Below, piece after piece: positions 45,256 to 54,249 of a DNA stretch of 64,000 bases. How positions within the stretch are numbered: the first letter of the stretch is position 1; every line of letters begins with the position of its first letter. The notes below the pieces were generated by a model. It was not told the DNA's origin. It worked only from the letters and a program-made list of their open reading frames with translations, and made no database searches. A program made the translations under genes and the position numbers. The DNA comes from Methanobacterium veterum (GTDB lineage Archaea; Methanobacteriota; Methanobacteria; Methanobacteriales; Methanobacteriaceae). The DNA lies in assembly GCF_000745485.1 (NCBI RefSeq), contig NZ_JQJK01000009.1, positions 513,893 to 577,892 of the forward strand, written 5' to 3'.

Positions 45256-45672
45256 ATGAATAAATTAACAGTACCTGCAAAAATAGAAAACCTGCAGAAA
45301 GTGATGGATTTCTTAGGTGACCAGCTGGACTCTGTAGATTATGTTATGAAAGCAAGACTGCAGCTGGAACTTTCAATTGAAGAAGCATATGTGAACATCG
45401 TAAACTATGCTTATGGATTGGAAGAAGGAGAGGTTATAATTTGCTGTAATGTAGGTGAAAGCCCTCTAAAAGTTACAATGCAGTTTATAGACTATGGTAA
45501 GCAGTATAATCCATTAGAAAATGAAGATCCAGATATTTCATTAAATGCCGAGGAAAAGGAAATTGGCGGGCTTGGAATTTTCCTTATAAAAAAGAATGTA
45601 GATGATATTTCGTACAGATACTGTGATGGAAAGAATATTTTGACCATCCAAAAGAAATTAAATGATTTTTAA
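45256..45672 (+). CDS. RsbW/anti-sigma-type serine kinase (HATPase)
   Basis: 138 residues. A stand-alone GHKL ATPase domain: LQLELSIEEAYVNIVNYAYG (N-box), MQFIDYGKQYNPLE (G1), EIGGLGIFLIKKNVDDISY (G2). Expected to phosphorylate the STAS protein upstream. It resembles the domain fused to the MATE exporter, giving two kinases in one operon. Confidence 0.9.
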   Translation: MNKLTVPAKIENLQKVMDFLGDQLDSVDYVMKARLQLELSIEEAYVNIVNYAYGLEEGEVIICCNVGESPLKVTMQFIDYGKQYNPLENEDPDISLNAEEKEIGGLGIFLIKKNVDDISYRYCDGKNILTIQKKLNDF

Positions 45673-45749
45673 ATACGGATTAAAAAGTGCAATTTAATTT
45701 TTTCAGCAGGACTTCTCTATAAATCAGCAGGCACATTAGAGAGATTAAA

Positions 45750-47672
45750 ATGAAGAATTTAGAGAATATTAAATCAAAAGTCATATTACTTGCCCTCTGC
45801 AGTGCTGTTATATTTATTATGAAGTTTATTTTTCATTATTTCTTTCCAGGGATCCCAATATCTGAATTAGGCCCTGCCAGTGCACTACCTCCTGTATTGG
45901 GCCTGATGTTTGGAGTATGGGGTGCAGCAGGGGTAGCGATTGGATATTCTGTATCTGAATTGGCGGCAGGTTCATCCCCTGAGATTTATGGTATAAGCTT
46001 TTTTATACAATTTTTATACGCATATATTCCTTACAAGTTGTGGTACACGTTGAACTGGGACGAAACAACCACTTTGCCTAGATTAGACACGGTTAAACAT
46101 CTGGTAAAGTTTGTAGTAATCATGTTTATAAATGCTGCCGTTATGGCAGGACTGCTTGGATTTTTAATGGATGGATTGGGCTTGTATGATCTGGTTTCTT
46201 TGACCACGTTGATATTTGCTGTCAACAACTTCGATTTTTCCATAATGTTCGGGACCCTGATCCTTATTGGGGCTAATTTCTATGGTATTTCGATGTATAA
46301 ACCAAAAAAGGTAAAGAAAACAAGAGTACCGCCTAAAATATTTGATTTAATAGCAGTGCTGGTTGTTGTAATTAGTATTGGGAACGGTATTTATTCTGCA
46401 TTCACTGATCCGAATATATGGGGATGGATTGCAGGAGTTATAACTTATTCATTGGTTTTAATCTATGTTTTCAGGCCAATTACCAGTGAAATAAGGGAAA
46501 GGGCAACTGAAATAAAAATGTCTTTAACAGAAAACTTAATTGTAATTTTTATCATTATGGGGGCAATTATTGCAATATTAACTGGAATAAGGTCTCTTTT
46601 CATAGTTTCAGCGATGACTAACCTGCAGTTTTGGGATTCTGTATATTTAAATATTACATTAATCCTTTCTGTTTTTTATATTGCGTCCATTGCATTTTTG
46701 TGGTATATAGAAAGGAATATTTCCACGCCAATAGAGTCCATATCGGATATTGTAAAAAATTATGTCAGTGATTCGGGTGGAATAAGAAACAACGATGCTA
46801 TCATCTCAAAATGTGAACAGTATACAGCTCAAAAAAGTGAAGTAGGAATTTTAGCGGCTTCTTTTCAAAAAATGGCAATGGACCTTGAAATTTATGTGAA
46901 AAACCTTAAAAGTGTCACCGCTGAAAAAGAAAGGATCAACACGGAGCTGAACGTTGCAAAAAAAATACAGGAAGATATGCTGCCTCGTAAATTCCCGGCT
47001 TTTCCTGAAAGAAATGAATTCGATGTTTATGCCATGAATATACCTGCAAAGGAAGTTGGCGGGGATTTTTATGATTTCTTTTTAATAGATGAAGGCCATC
47101 TGGCAATTGTAATTGCAGATGTCTCTGGAAAGGGAGTACCTGCGGCGCTGTTTATGGTAGTTGCAAAGACGTTGATTAAAAACCATGCACAGCTTGGAAA
47201 AAGTCCTGCAGAAGTATTTACGGCAGTTAATAATCAGTTGTGCGAAGGAAATGATGAAAACATGTTTGTAACCGCGTGGATGGGTATTCTAGAAATTGAA
47301 ACTGGTAAGTTTACCTATGTTAATGCGGGCCATAACCCTCCATTGCTAAAACATGCAGGTAAAAATTATGTTTGGCTCAAATCAAAGCCGGGATTTGTTC
47401 TGGCAGGTATGGAAGATATCAATTACCATCAAAATGCAATCGCACTGGAACCTGGGGATAGGGTCTATTTATATACTGACGGCGTAACAGAAGCCAGCAA
47501 CATTAATGATGAATTATTTGGGGATTCCCGTTTACTGCAAATTATGAATGATAAAAAGGATATAGGCCTTAAAGAATTAGTTTCCTATGTTAAAGAAAAA
47601 GTTGATGTTTTTGCAGGGGAAAGGGAGCAGTTTGATGATATAACAATGCTTGTTATGGAATATAAAAAATAA
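45750..47672 (+). CDS. Membrane-bound SpoIIE/PP2C-type phosphatase
   Basis: 640 residues. The N-terminal 330 residues hold about ten hydrophobic helices, beginning with a block resembling small-ligand binding membrane domains (ISELGPASALPPVLGLMFGVWG). A HAMP-like linker and coiled coil lie at 325-410. The PP2C/SpoIIE domain follows: KKIQEDMLPRKFP, KEVGGDFYDFF, VIADVSGKGVPAALFM, VNAGHNPPLL and YLYTDGVTEA, with metal-binding Asp residues. It would dephosphorylate the STAS protein in response to a membrane or extracellular signal. Last gene of the operon. Confidence 0.9.
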   Translation: MKNLENIKSKVILLALCSAVIFIMKFIFHYFFPGIPISELGPASALPPVLGLMFGVWGAAGVAIGYSVSELAAGSSPEIYGISFFIQFLYAYIPYKLWYTLNWDETTTLPRLDTVKHLVKFVVIMFINAAVMAGLLGFLMDGLGLYDLVSLTTLIFAVNNFDFSIMFGTLILIGANFYGISMYKPKKVKKTRVPPKIFDLIAVLVVVISIGNGIYSAFTDPNIWGWIAGVITYSLVLIYVFRPITSEIRERATEIKMSLTENLIVIFIIMGAIIAILTGIRSLFIVSAMTNLQFWDSVYLNITLILSVFYIASIAFLWYIERNISTPIESISDIVKNYVSDSGGIRNNDAIISKCEQYTAQKSEVGILAASFQKMAMDLEIYVKNLKSVTAEKERINTELNVAKKIQEDMLPRKFPAFPERNEFDVYAMNIPAKEVGGDFYDFFLIDEGHLAIVIADVSGKGVPAALFMVVAKTLIKNHAQLGKSPAEVFTAVNNQLCEGNDENMFVTAWMGILEIETGKFTYVNAGHNPPLLKHAGKNYVWLKSKPGFVLAGMEDINYHQNAIALEPGDRVYLYTDGVTEASNINDELFGDSRLLQIMNDKKDIGLKELVSYVKEKVDVFAGEREQFDDITMLVMEYKK

Positions 47673-47795
47673 TTTTTGAGTTAATTTTGGGCGAAATATA
47701 ATCTTTAAATTAATTTTTAGAAAAATAGAATTTTAATTTTTAGAATTTAGAAATTGTATAAGAAAATAAAATTTGTCCTGGATTGTGAGTTTAAG

Positions 47796-47905
47796 TGCCG
47801 GGGGCGGGATTCGAACCCGCGGCCTCACGGTATCCCAGGAAAAAGTCAGAGCACTGCTTAAATACCCTATGAGCCGTGCGCTCTAACCAACTGAGCCACC
47901 CCGGC
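47796..47905 (-). tRNA. tRNA-Met (CAU), elongator type, with intron
   Basis: Acceptor stem GCCGGGG / CCCCGGC with discriminator A, T-loop arm GCGGG-TTCGAAT-CCCGC, anticodon stem CACGG / CCGTG. The loop reads CTCATA then is interrupted by about 36 nt before the final A, so an intron follows position 37, the canonical archaeal place. The acceptor sequence is elongator-like rather than initiator. A CAU anticodon could also be tRNA-Ile2, but the acceptor stem favours Met. CCA is not encoded. Confidence 0.92.
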
Positions 47906-48240
47906 GTGGCTTATCCTACATTATTTTTCATATAATTTAAAGTTTTCGCTGGCATAGAAATTGTTGAAATTTTATTATACTTTATTTATGTTCTTATTTC
48001 ATTATTTCTTTTATTAAAATTAAATATTTAATTATTGAATTTAATTTTAGATTAATTTAATTGTTTATTGAAAATTTTTTTAGTCTTGATTATCAATAAT
48101 TGGAAGCCTCTAAGGACTTATATTTTGAAAAGTTGAGGATTAACCTTTAAATGGCATAAATTTAAATATTTATCTTTAAGATGTTTAAACTCAAATAAAT
48201 TAAAAAACGTTACAATTATTGCACTGGTTTGGTGGAATGT
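47906..48240. other. Intergenic region between tRNA-Met and nicotinate phosphoribosyltransferase
   Basis: About 335 bp, AT-rich. The left 80 bp is the tRNA promoter region; a stretch here (about 47921-47985) is repeated near 54131-54190. No gene seen. Confidence 0.6.
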
Positions 48241-49401
48241 ATGTTTCATGTTGCTGAAGAAAATGAAATTATGGATGGTAAGGTCACTGATGTATATTTT
48301 AACAGGACTCTGGAAATTCTTAAACAGAAAGACGTTAACTGCAGGGTCAAAGCAGAATTTGCTGCCAAAAGTTTACCTGAAGGGTATGAATGGGCAGTTT
48401 TAGCAGGTTTAGAAGAAGTTATTAACCTTTTAAAAGACCTGCCTGTAAATGTAAGGGCCATGAAGGAAGGAACAATTTTCTATCCTAACCAACCTGTGCT
48501 GGAAATAGAGGGTAACTATCAAGATTTCTGTGTTTATGAAACTGCCATACTGGGGCTTTTATGTCAGGCCACGGGCATTGCAACTAAAGCTGCGAGGTAT
48601 AAAAAATTGGCAGGGGAACGTTTGGTAATGAGTTTCGGCGCTCGGAGGATGCATCCTGTAATTGCACCTATGATAGAAAGGAGCGCTTATATTGGGGGAT
48701 GCGACGGAGTTTCAGTCATCAAAAGTGGAGAAATCGTAGGGGAAGACCCTTTAGGAACTATTCCTCATGCCTTGGTGATCTGCATTGGTTCTACGGTAGA
48801 ATCCATAAAAGCTTTTGATGATGTTATAGATCCCAGTGTCAATCGAGTGGCACTTATTGATACATTCAACGATGAAAAGTTCGAATGCTTGAACGTTGCA
48901 GAAGCAATGGGAGAAAAACTTTATGCAGTACGTTTTGACACCCCTTCTTCAAGACGGGGGGATTTTTACCGTATTCTTGAAGAAGCGAGATGGGAACTGG
49001 ACTTAAGAGGTTTCGGCAGTGTTAAATTTTTTGTCAGCGGGGGAATTCAGGAAAATGAAGTACAAAGTTTGAATAAACTGGTAGAGGGCTATGGAATTGG
49101 GACATCTATCAGTAATGCGCAGGTCGTTGACTTTTCAATGGACATAGTGGAGCTGAATAGAGAACCTGTAGCTAAAAGAGGTAAATTTTCTGGGGCAAAA
49201 CGGGTCCTTAGATGCTTAAAATGCGGTAAAGACTTAATTTTACCATTTAAAAAAGAATCTGAAATATGTGAATGCGGCGGAAGGTATGAAGACATTATTT
49301 ATCCATTCATAGAAAGTCATAAAGTTATTCAAGAACTGCCAGGTCCTGGAAAAATCAGGGAATATGTTCTGGAGCAATTAGAGAACGTTGAAGATCTATA
49401 G
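48241..49401 (+). CDS. Nicotinate phosphoribosyltransferase
   Basis: 386 residues: VTDVYFNRTLEIL, YETAILGLLCQATGIATKA, FGARRMHPVIAPMIERSAY, VALIDTFNDEKFE, FFVSGGIQENEVQ and GIGTSISNAQ, the archaeal NAPRT/quinolinate-PRT-like fold. A zinc-ribbon-like pair (CLKCGKDL, CECGG) is near residues 325-350. It salvages nicotinate to NaMN with PRPP, complementing the NadA/NadX synthesis genes. The ATG at 48241 lies 8 nt after a GG; a GTG at 48229 is upstream of that site. Confidence 0.92.
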   Translation: MFHVAEENEIMDGKVTDVYFNRTLEILKQKDVNCRVKAEFAAKSLPEGYEWAVLAGLEEVINLLKDLPVNVRAMKEGTIFYPNQPVLEIEGNYQDFCVYETAILGLLCQATGIATKAARYKKLAGERLVMSFGARRMHPVIAPMIERSAYIGGCDGVSVIKSGEIVGEDPLGTIPHALVICIGSTVESIKAFDDVIDPSVNRVALIDTFNDEKFECLNVAEAMGEKLYAVRFDTPSSRRGDFYRILEEARWELDLRGFGSVKFFVSGGIQENEVQSLNKLVEGYGIGTSISNAQVVDFSMDIVELNREPVAKRGKFSGAKRVLRCLKCGKDLILPFKKESEICECGGRYEDIIYPFIESHKVIQELPGPGKIREYVLEQLENVEDL

Positions 49402-49516
49402 ATTTTTCGGATGAATTTGCGTATTTTCCAGCCAACAGCAGTAAAAATTGAGGGGCAAGTTATAACTTATTTAATCCTCTTTTCGATTTGATAATATTCT
49501 TTAATGTATCTATCTT

Positions 49517-50410
49517 TTATTTATTAAACCGGTTATCATATTTCAAAATGTCTACGGCTTTTAAAGCACTCGTTTCTTTATCTTTTATCTCGAGCATTAT
49601 ATCAAAATCAAAATTCCTTGTTTATTTTAAAAAATTTTTAAAATGATCTATATCTATTGATTTTATATGAGTCCCTTTAGTTTTCTCTGGATTTTGGGAG
49701 CTGTAATCAACTAAAGGTAATCCCTCTTTAGTTTTCCATGTTTTTGTAAAGTTTTCAAAACATCCTTCAAGGTCTTCGCCGGTGTTATTGAGTTCATGAT
49801 GAAAATAATCAAATAAAACAGGAATTTTGGTTTGGTTACTTATTTCCAGACATTCTGAAAGGTTATAACTTTTCTCGTCATTTTCTATTACCAGTCTTCT
49901 TTTTATGTTTTTATCCAGATTTTGGTACCGTTATATAAATCTTTCCATACTCTTTTCTTTATTGCTGTAAACTCCCCCGACATGTACCTGCATTTTGGCG
50001 GTGCTGTCAAGATTTAAGATGTCAAAAACTTCACTGTGGTATTTAAGTTCATTTAATCCTCTTTCAAAAACATCAGTGTCATTAGAATTAACTACAACGA
50101 ATTGAACAGGGTGCATTGAAATTCTTATACCATTTTCATGGATAAATTCACTTATTTCATTAAAATTATTCTTAAAATACTTTTTCCAGTCAAAATCCAT
50201 TATTGGATGGGATGCAAAAGGAATAAGTCGCGAAGTAATCTTGAAAAAGAGTAAATCATTCTCAACGTTGAACTTTAACATCTTGAGAAGACATTCTAGA
50301 TTATTTTGTGTTGTTTCAATGAGTTTTTCATGTGAATATGATTTTAAACGAAATGTTTTTGCCCCACTGCATTCTATTGTCCAGTTTAGGGCAGTATAAC
50401 CTATCTTCAT
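49517..50410 (-). pseudogene. uvsE: UV damage endonuclease UvsE, two in-frame stops
   Basis: The frame starts MKIGYTALNWTIECSGAKTF, with HPVQFVVVNSND and VHVGGVYSNKEKSMERFI. TAA then interrupts it at 49931-49933. The same frame continues RYQNLDKNIKRRLVIENDEKS, IPVLFDYFHHELNN and VDYSSQNPEKTKGTH. A second TAA follows at 49622-49624, then FDFDIMLEIKDKETSALKAV to a final stop at 49517. Both stops replace what should be Glu codons (GAA to TAA) without frameshift. UvsE nicks DNA beside UV photoproducts; this copy should be non-functional. Confidence 0.85.
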
Positions 50411-50437
50411 TGGACTGCTCCAAGATTAGATTATGGG

Positions 50438-50752
50438 CTAAATTTTTCTTTTTGACTCAATGAGGGCCTTTAATTTATCCATATCAACTTCTCTTTCATA
50501 TAAATGAGTTTTTTCTTCCCAGTAAACTGATAAAATGTCTTCATAAGGTGTTTTATTGGGATTGATATATAAAATTCCAAGCGGGAATTTAAGATATTCT
50601 ATGGCTTTTTTGAAGGCTTCACTCCGGTCATGGGGATCGTATGAGTCATCAAGGTAGTACACATTTTCTTTAAACCATTTGAATGTATTTATTTTGTTAT
50701 ATGTAACACAGGGTTGAAATACATCAACAAGGGAATATCCTCTTTTTGACAA
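50438..50752 (-). pseudogene. Truncated duplicate of 2-oxoacid oxidoreductase beta subunit (C-terminus only)
   Basis: 104 residues nearly identical to the C-terminus of the gene at 54.7 kb ([42 protein letters not shown]), ending in the same SKRKI. The match stops abruptly near 50742, and the TPP-binding N-terminal part is absent. It marks one side of the island-like segment whose other side is the intact gene. Confidence 0.85.
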
Positions 50753-50862
50753 CCAATCTCACGTTTTTGACAGTACGGTTTATGTAATAACCAACAGTTT
50801 AAATAGATCTAAGTTTTTAAGTCTGTAATAAGATAATAAAAAAAATGGAGAGGTGAATATAA

Positions 50863-51186
50863 ATGTTTAAAAAAAATGCTTTGATAGTGTTAATGATTGT
50901 TGTACTATTGTGCTCAGTAAATGCGGTCGCTGCGGCTCACTACTCAACGATCTATACTCATAATTGTCAAGGTAATTTAAAACTATTTAATGGGAATGGA
51001 CAGCAGACTATGAATTGGGACTTCGGTACCAACCATCACCAGAGAATTATAACAGATGGTTGGAGGAGAATGTATATAAACCCGTTGGGATGGTTTAACC
51101 CAAATACAGATATAGCTTGGAATTATGTGCCTTCTGTGTTGGGTTTTTATATGAGAAGTGATGGGGGAATAGGTGTTTCTTGGTAG
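50863..51186 (+). CDS. Secreted small protein with signal peptide
   Basis: 107 residues. Signal peptide: FKKNALIVLMIVVLLCSVNA then VAAAH, with cleavage near residue 25. The mature part of about 80 residues is rich in Trp, Asn, Gly and Tyr (YSTIYTHNCQGNLKLFNGNG; MNWDFGTNHHQ; GIGVSW at the end) and has one Cys. No family recognised. It is followed by an FtsX-type permease and its ATPase, an arrangement seen with secreted bacteriocins and their immunity/export transporters. Bacteriocin-like function is a guess. Good ribosome-binding site (GAGAGGTGA). Confidence 0.75.
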   Translation: MFKKNALIVLMIVVLLCSVNAVAAAHYSTIYTHNCQGNLKLFNGNGQQTMNWDFGTNHHQRIITDGWRRMYINPLGWFNPNTDIAWNYVPSVLGFYMRSDGGIGVSW

Positions 51187-51308
51187 TGTTAATTAATATA
51201 TTAACACTCTATTTTTAAGATCCTATTTTTTCAGCATTATAACAGATTTAATATATTGTTATCAGAATTGGGCAGCGGATCTCAAATTTTCAAATGAGGA
51301 AGTATATC

Positions 51309-52448
51309 ATGTCATTTAAAAAGTTTATTTTAAAAAGTTCATTTAGAAAAAAATCAAGAACTCTATATCAATTATTAGGCATATCCATACCAATATTAAT
51401 AATTCTTTTTTTTGCAATTAATATACAAACAAGCCAGGGATTGAATGAAAAATTCATACCTAATGAGGATATATTGATAGTAGGATCTGAGAATAATATT
51501 ACTCAAGCTTCACTACCCATACGTGAAAGTTTAATAGATGAGCTAAAAAAAGATAATCGTATTGAAAATGTAGTTGGGTTAATTAGTGGTAGGTGCGATA
51601 TTGAGGGTATTAATGGTACTGTGATGGGTGTTAATTCATCGGATACAGATTTCATGAAAATGATGCTTGCTAATGGCAGAAAATTTAATGATAATGAAAA
51701 AGAAGTAGTGTTATCTAACGATATTGCTGCGAAGTTAAATAAAACGGTTGGAGAATATGTTTTTATTAATAAAAATAAATATAAAATCGTTGGAGTAACT
51801 ATTAAAATAAGTAAGAATGATGATAAATTTTACACTTCGTTAAAAAATGTTCAAGAATTTGAAACATTATATAATTTACCTATAGATTATAAAAACGGGT
51901 CTGTTGAAGAAATTCTTATTCAAACTAAAGAAGGTGTAAATAATATAGAAATTACCAAAGATTTAAAAAATCAATATATTAATGAAAATATTAGTATTAT
52001 GGGTCCTACTGAAGAAGGAGAAAAAGATTACAACTATCAAGAGTTGGTAAATAAAATAATATTTATATTTGTTCCAACGATAATAGGGATTTTATTGACT
52101 TTAATTATTATGATGAAGTCCGTTGGTGATAGAACACGAGAAATTGGTGTTTTAAAGGCGATAGGTTGGAAATCGAGGAGAATTTTTGCAATGGTAATGA
52201 GTGAAACGTTCATAATATCCATAGTTTCATTTATATTTGCTTCGATAATTGCAATTTTAATAACTTTTGCTATATATCTGATGCATCCTTTTTATAGGAT
52301 TGATTTCTTTAACTTCTTGGGAACCTTGTCATTTAAAACGTTTTTAAATACGTTTATGATTGTTGTTGTCATGGCTTTGTCAGGTGCATTATTACCTGCT
52401 ATTAGGGCAAGTAGATTATCTCCAGCTGAAGCTGTAAAGGAGGAATAA
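51309..52448 (+). CDS. FtsX/MacB-type ABC transporter permease
   Basis: About 379 residues. One N-terminal membrane helix (LLGISIPILIILFFAINI), a 220-residue extracytoplasmic MacB-like domain, then three helices with the FtsX signature DRTREIGVLKAIGWKSRRIF and the ending SRLSPAEAVKEE. Start MSFKKF at 51309 follows GAGG; an ATG at 51294 lies upstream of that site. It partners the ATPase 20 bp downstream and probably extrudes or gives immunity to the secreted protein upstream. Confidence 0.88.
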   Translation: MSFKKFILKSSFRKKSRTLYQLLGISIPILIILFFAINIQTSQGLNEKFIPNEDILIVGSENNITQASLPIRESLIDELKKDNRIENVVGLISGRCDIEGINGTVMGVNSSDTDFMKMMLANGRKFNDNEKEVVLSNDIAAKLNKTVGEYVFINKNKYKIVGVTIKISKNDDKFYTSLKNVQEFETLYNLPIDYKNGSVEEILIQTKEGVNNIEITKDLKNQYINENISIMGPTEEGEKDYNYQELVNKIIFIFVPTIIGILLTLIIMMKSVGDRTREIGVLKAIGWKSRRIFAMVMSETFIISIVSFIFASIIAILITFAIYLMHPFYRIDFFNFLGTLSFKTFLNTFMIVVVMALSGALLPAIRASRLSPAEAVKEE

Positions 52449-52469
52449 TAATAGCGGGTTGTGATTTAC

Positions 52470-53135
52470 ATGGTTAATGTCGTCGAGATTGAAAATTTAT
52501 CAAAATATTATGAGAATGGGAATGTTAAAGCGTTAGATGGTATCAATTTAACAATTGAAGAAGGTGAATTTGTAGCCATTATGGGTCCATCGGGTTCTGG
52601 TAAATCAACACTGTTGAATATGATTGGTTCGTTGGATAGATCAGACAACGGGAAGATTGTTGTGGATGGTCATGATCTTTTATTAGAGAAAGATTTAAGT
52701 AATTTCCGTAGTGAAACCATTGGTTTTGTTTTTCAACTACACAACCTTCTTCCTATGTTGTCTTCACTTGAGAACATTGAACTTCCAACCTATGAATTAA
52801 AAATTTCATCAGATGAAAGAGAAAAAAGAGCTTCCAAATTATTGAAAAAAGTAGGTTTGGAAGATAAAGCTAAATTTTCTCCTAAAAAGTTGTCTGGTGG
52901 TGAAAGACAAAGAATTGCTGTTGCACGAGCACTTGTTAACAATCCATCCATCATTCTTGCTGATGAACCAACAGGTTCTTTAGATTCTGATAATTCTCAG
53001 AAAATTCTACAATTACTGAAGGATTTACACAAAGAAGAAAATATTACCTTAATAATCATAACCCATGATCCAAACATAGCACAACAGGCTGGAAGAATCG
53101 TTAATATTTTAGATGGAAAAATAGCAAATGGATAA
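52470..53135 (+). CDS. ABC transporter ATPase, LolD/MacB type
   Basis: 221 residues. Walker A GPSGSGKST, Q-loop FVFQLHNLLP, signature LSGGERQRIAVARAL, Walker B IILADEPTGSLD, H-loop IIITHD. It powers the adjacent FtsX-type permease. Start MVNVVEIEN at 52470; a GTG at 52461 lies inside the likely ribosome-binding site. Last gene of the three-gene cassette. Confidence 0.92.
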   Translation: MVNVVEIENLSKYYENGNVKALDGINLTIEEGEFVAIMGPSGSGKSTLLNMIGSLDRSDNGKIVVDGHDLLLEKDLSNFRSETIGFVFQLHNLLPMLSSLENIELPTYELKISSDEREKRASKLLKKVGLEDKAKFSPKKLSGGERQRIAVARALVNNPSIILADEPTGSLDSDNSQKILQLLKDLHKEENITLIIITHDPNIAQQAGRIVNILDGKIANG

Positions 53136-53281
53136 TTGATAAAAATTGATAGCCCATTTTATTGTAGTACATGCAAAATTTTAAAACTTATTGTCATGAA
53201 CGAAGAGAATTAAGTCACTCCATTGTGTGTTCCTGATAAGGAGAAGTGTCTCACCTACAAAATCAAACTAGAAGCCACACC

Positions 53282-53690
53282 TTAGAGTTGAGTAATATTA
53301 TATACATTCGGAGCAAAAGGCATTATAACAGCTTGTGCTATTAAAAAATCAATACGATTCTTAATAGACCTCGAATCATGAACGCCATACCTATTCATGA
53401 TAAAATGACTAATATCCCGTCGACTCACTTGCACATGATCACCATACTCTGCTCTAAACTATTTTTTAAACTCAGCCAGACTACCCGTCTTAGTATCACT
53501 ACCATTAACCTTTTTTCACTTTCCTTTTTGTTGTTGTAGGTATTGGTTATGGCTTGTCTTATGTGGTAGCTGATGGGGTTTTCTCCGGTTTGTTCTGCGT
53601 AGTTTCGCAGTTCTTTTAATTGTCTTTCTGACAACTTTAATGATATTTGCTTTTCGCCTTCGGTCGTTATACGACTATATTACAAAGCAG
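53282..53690 (-). pseudogene. Degraded DNA-binding protein (ribbon-helix-helix-like)
   Basis: A broken frame. The upstream part reads ISLKLSERQLKELRNYAEQT then GENPISYHIRQAITNTYNN, like a CopG/RHH antitoxin-type or plasmid regulator N-terminus. It then frameshifts (near 53505) and continues, with a stop, as EYGDHVQVSRRDISHFIMNR then GVHDSRSIKNRIDFLIAQ, ending at 53282. No intact start codon is seen. It suggests a plasmid-like or mobile origin of the segment. Confidence 0.6.
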
Positions 53691-54230
53691 TAAAATTTCA
53701 ATTATATGCATAAATGTAAACATCTTGCGTATTTAAACTCAAGTTTCGTTCCGAAAACCAGTTAAACAATAGATTCTCATCTTTATAATTCCATTCCAAG
53801 TTTTGCAACATTCCTAATTTCATTTTTTTGAGATCTAAAATTAGGTGTGAATTCCTGTCCATATAAAAATGTATGGTAGTTTGAAATCCTACGAGAAGCG
53901 TGTTATCTATTATCCACTAAAAGTTCTGCTTGTAAGTAGGACTAATAGTTGATAAGTCATTTCTGTATGGGGGCTATGTTCTTTTGGTGGACTTTAAGTG
54001 TTATGCATATCATCTTATAAGGAATAACTTTTAACATACTCCATTTAATTGGGTGTTAAATCTGTTAATTCCTCGCAAAAACAAAATTTGTGCCAGCTAC
54101 ACGGCCACTCTTGAAATGGGCGTCATACGTTAATTTTTATCTAATTTAAAGTTTTCGTTGCATAGAAATTGTTTAAATTTTATTATAAGTTATTTTGCTT
54201 TGTTTTTCATAAGATATTTAATGTTGTAAT
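53691..54230. other. Non-coding segment of the island
   Basis: No gene supported. It contains a degenerate copy of the tRNA-Met upstream flank at about 54131-54190 (TTTAAAGTTTTCG then CATAGAAATTGTT), but no tRNA beside it. Confidence 0.55.
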
Positions 54231-54249
54231 TTGGTTTCTTTTTCCGCAG

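Noticed and set aside
44892..45672. Control of a sigma factor by the STAS/HATPase pair
   Set aside because: Archaea lack bacterial sigma factors, so the bacterial output cannot apply. Only the phosphorylation switch is inferred.
47796..47905. Initiator tRNA-Met
   Set aside because: The acceptor begins GCCGGGG rather than an initiator-type AGCGGGG stem, and the intron after position 37 is typical of the elongator gene.
50863..51186. Lactococcin-972-family bacteriocin
   Set aside because: The overall layout is similar, but I could not see the family's conserved residues. Left as an unrecognised secreted protein.
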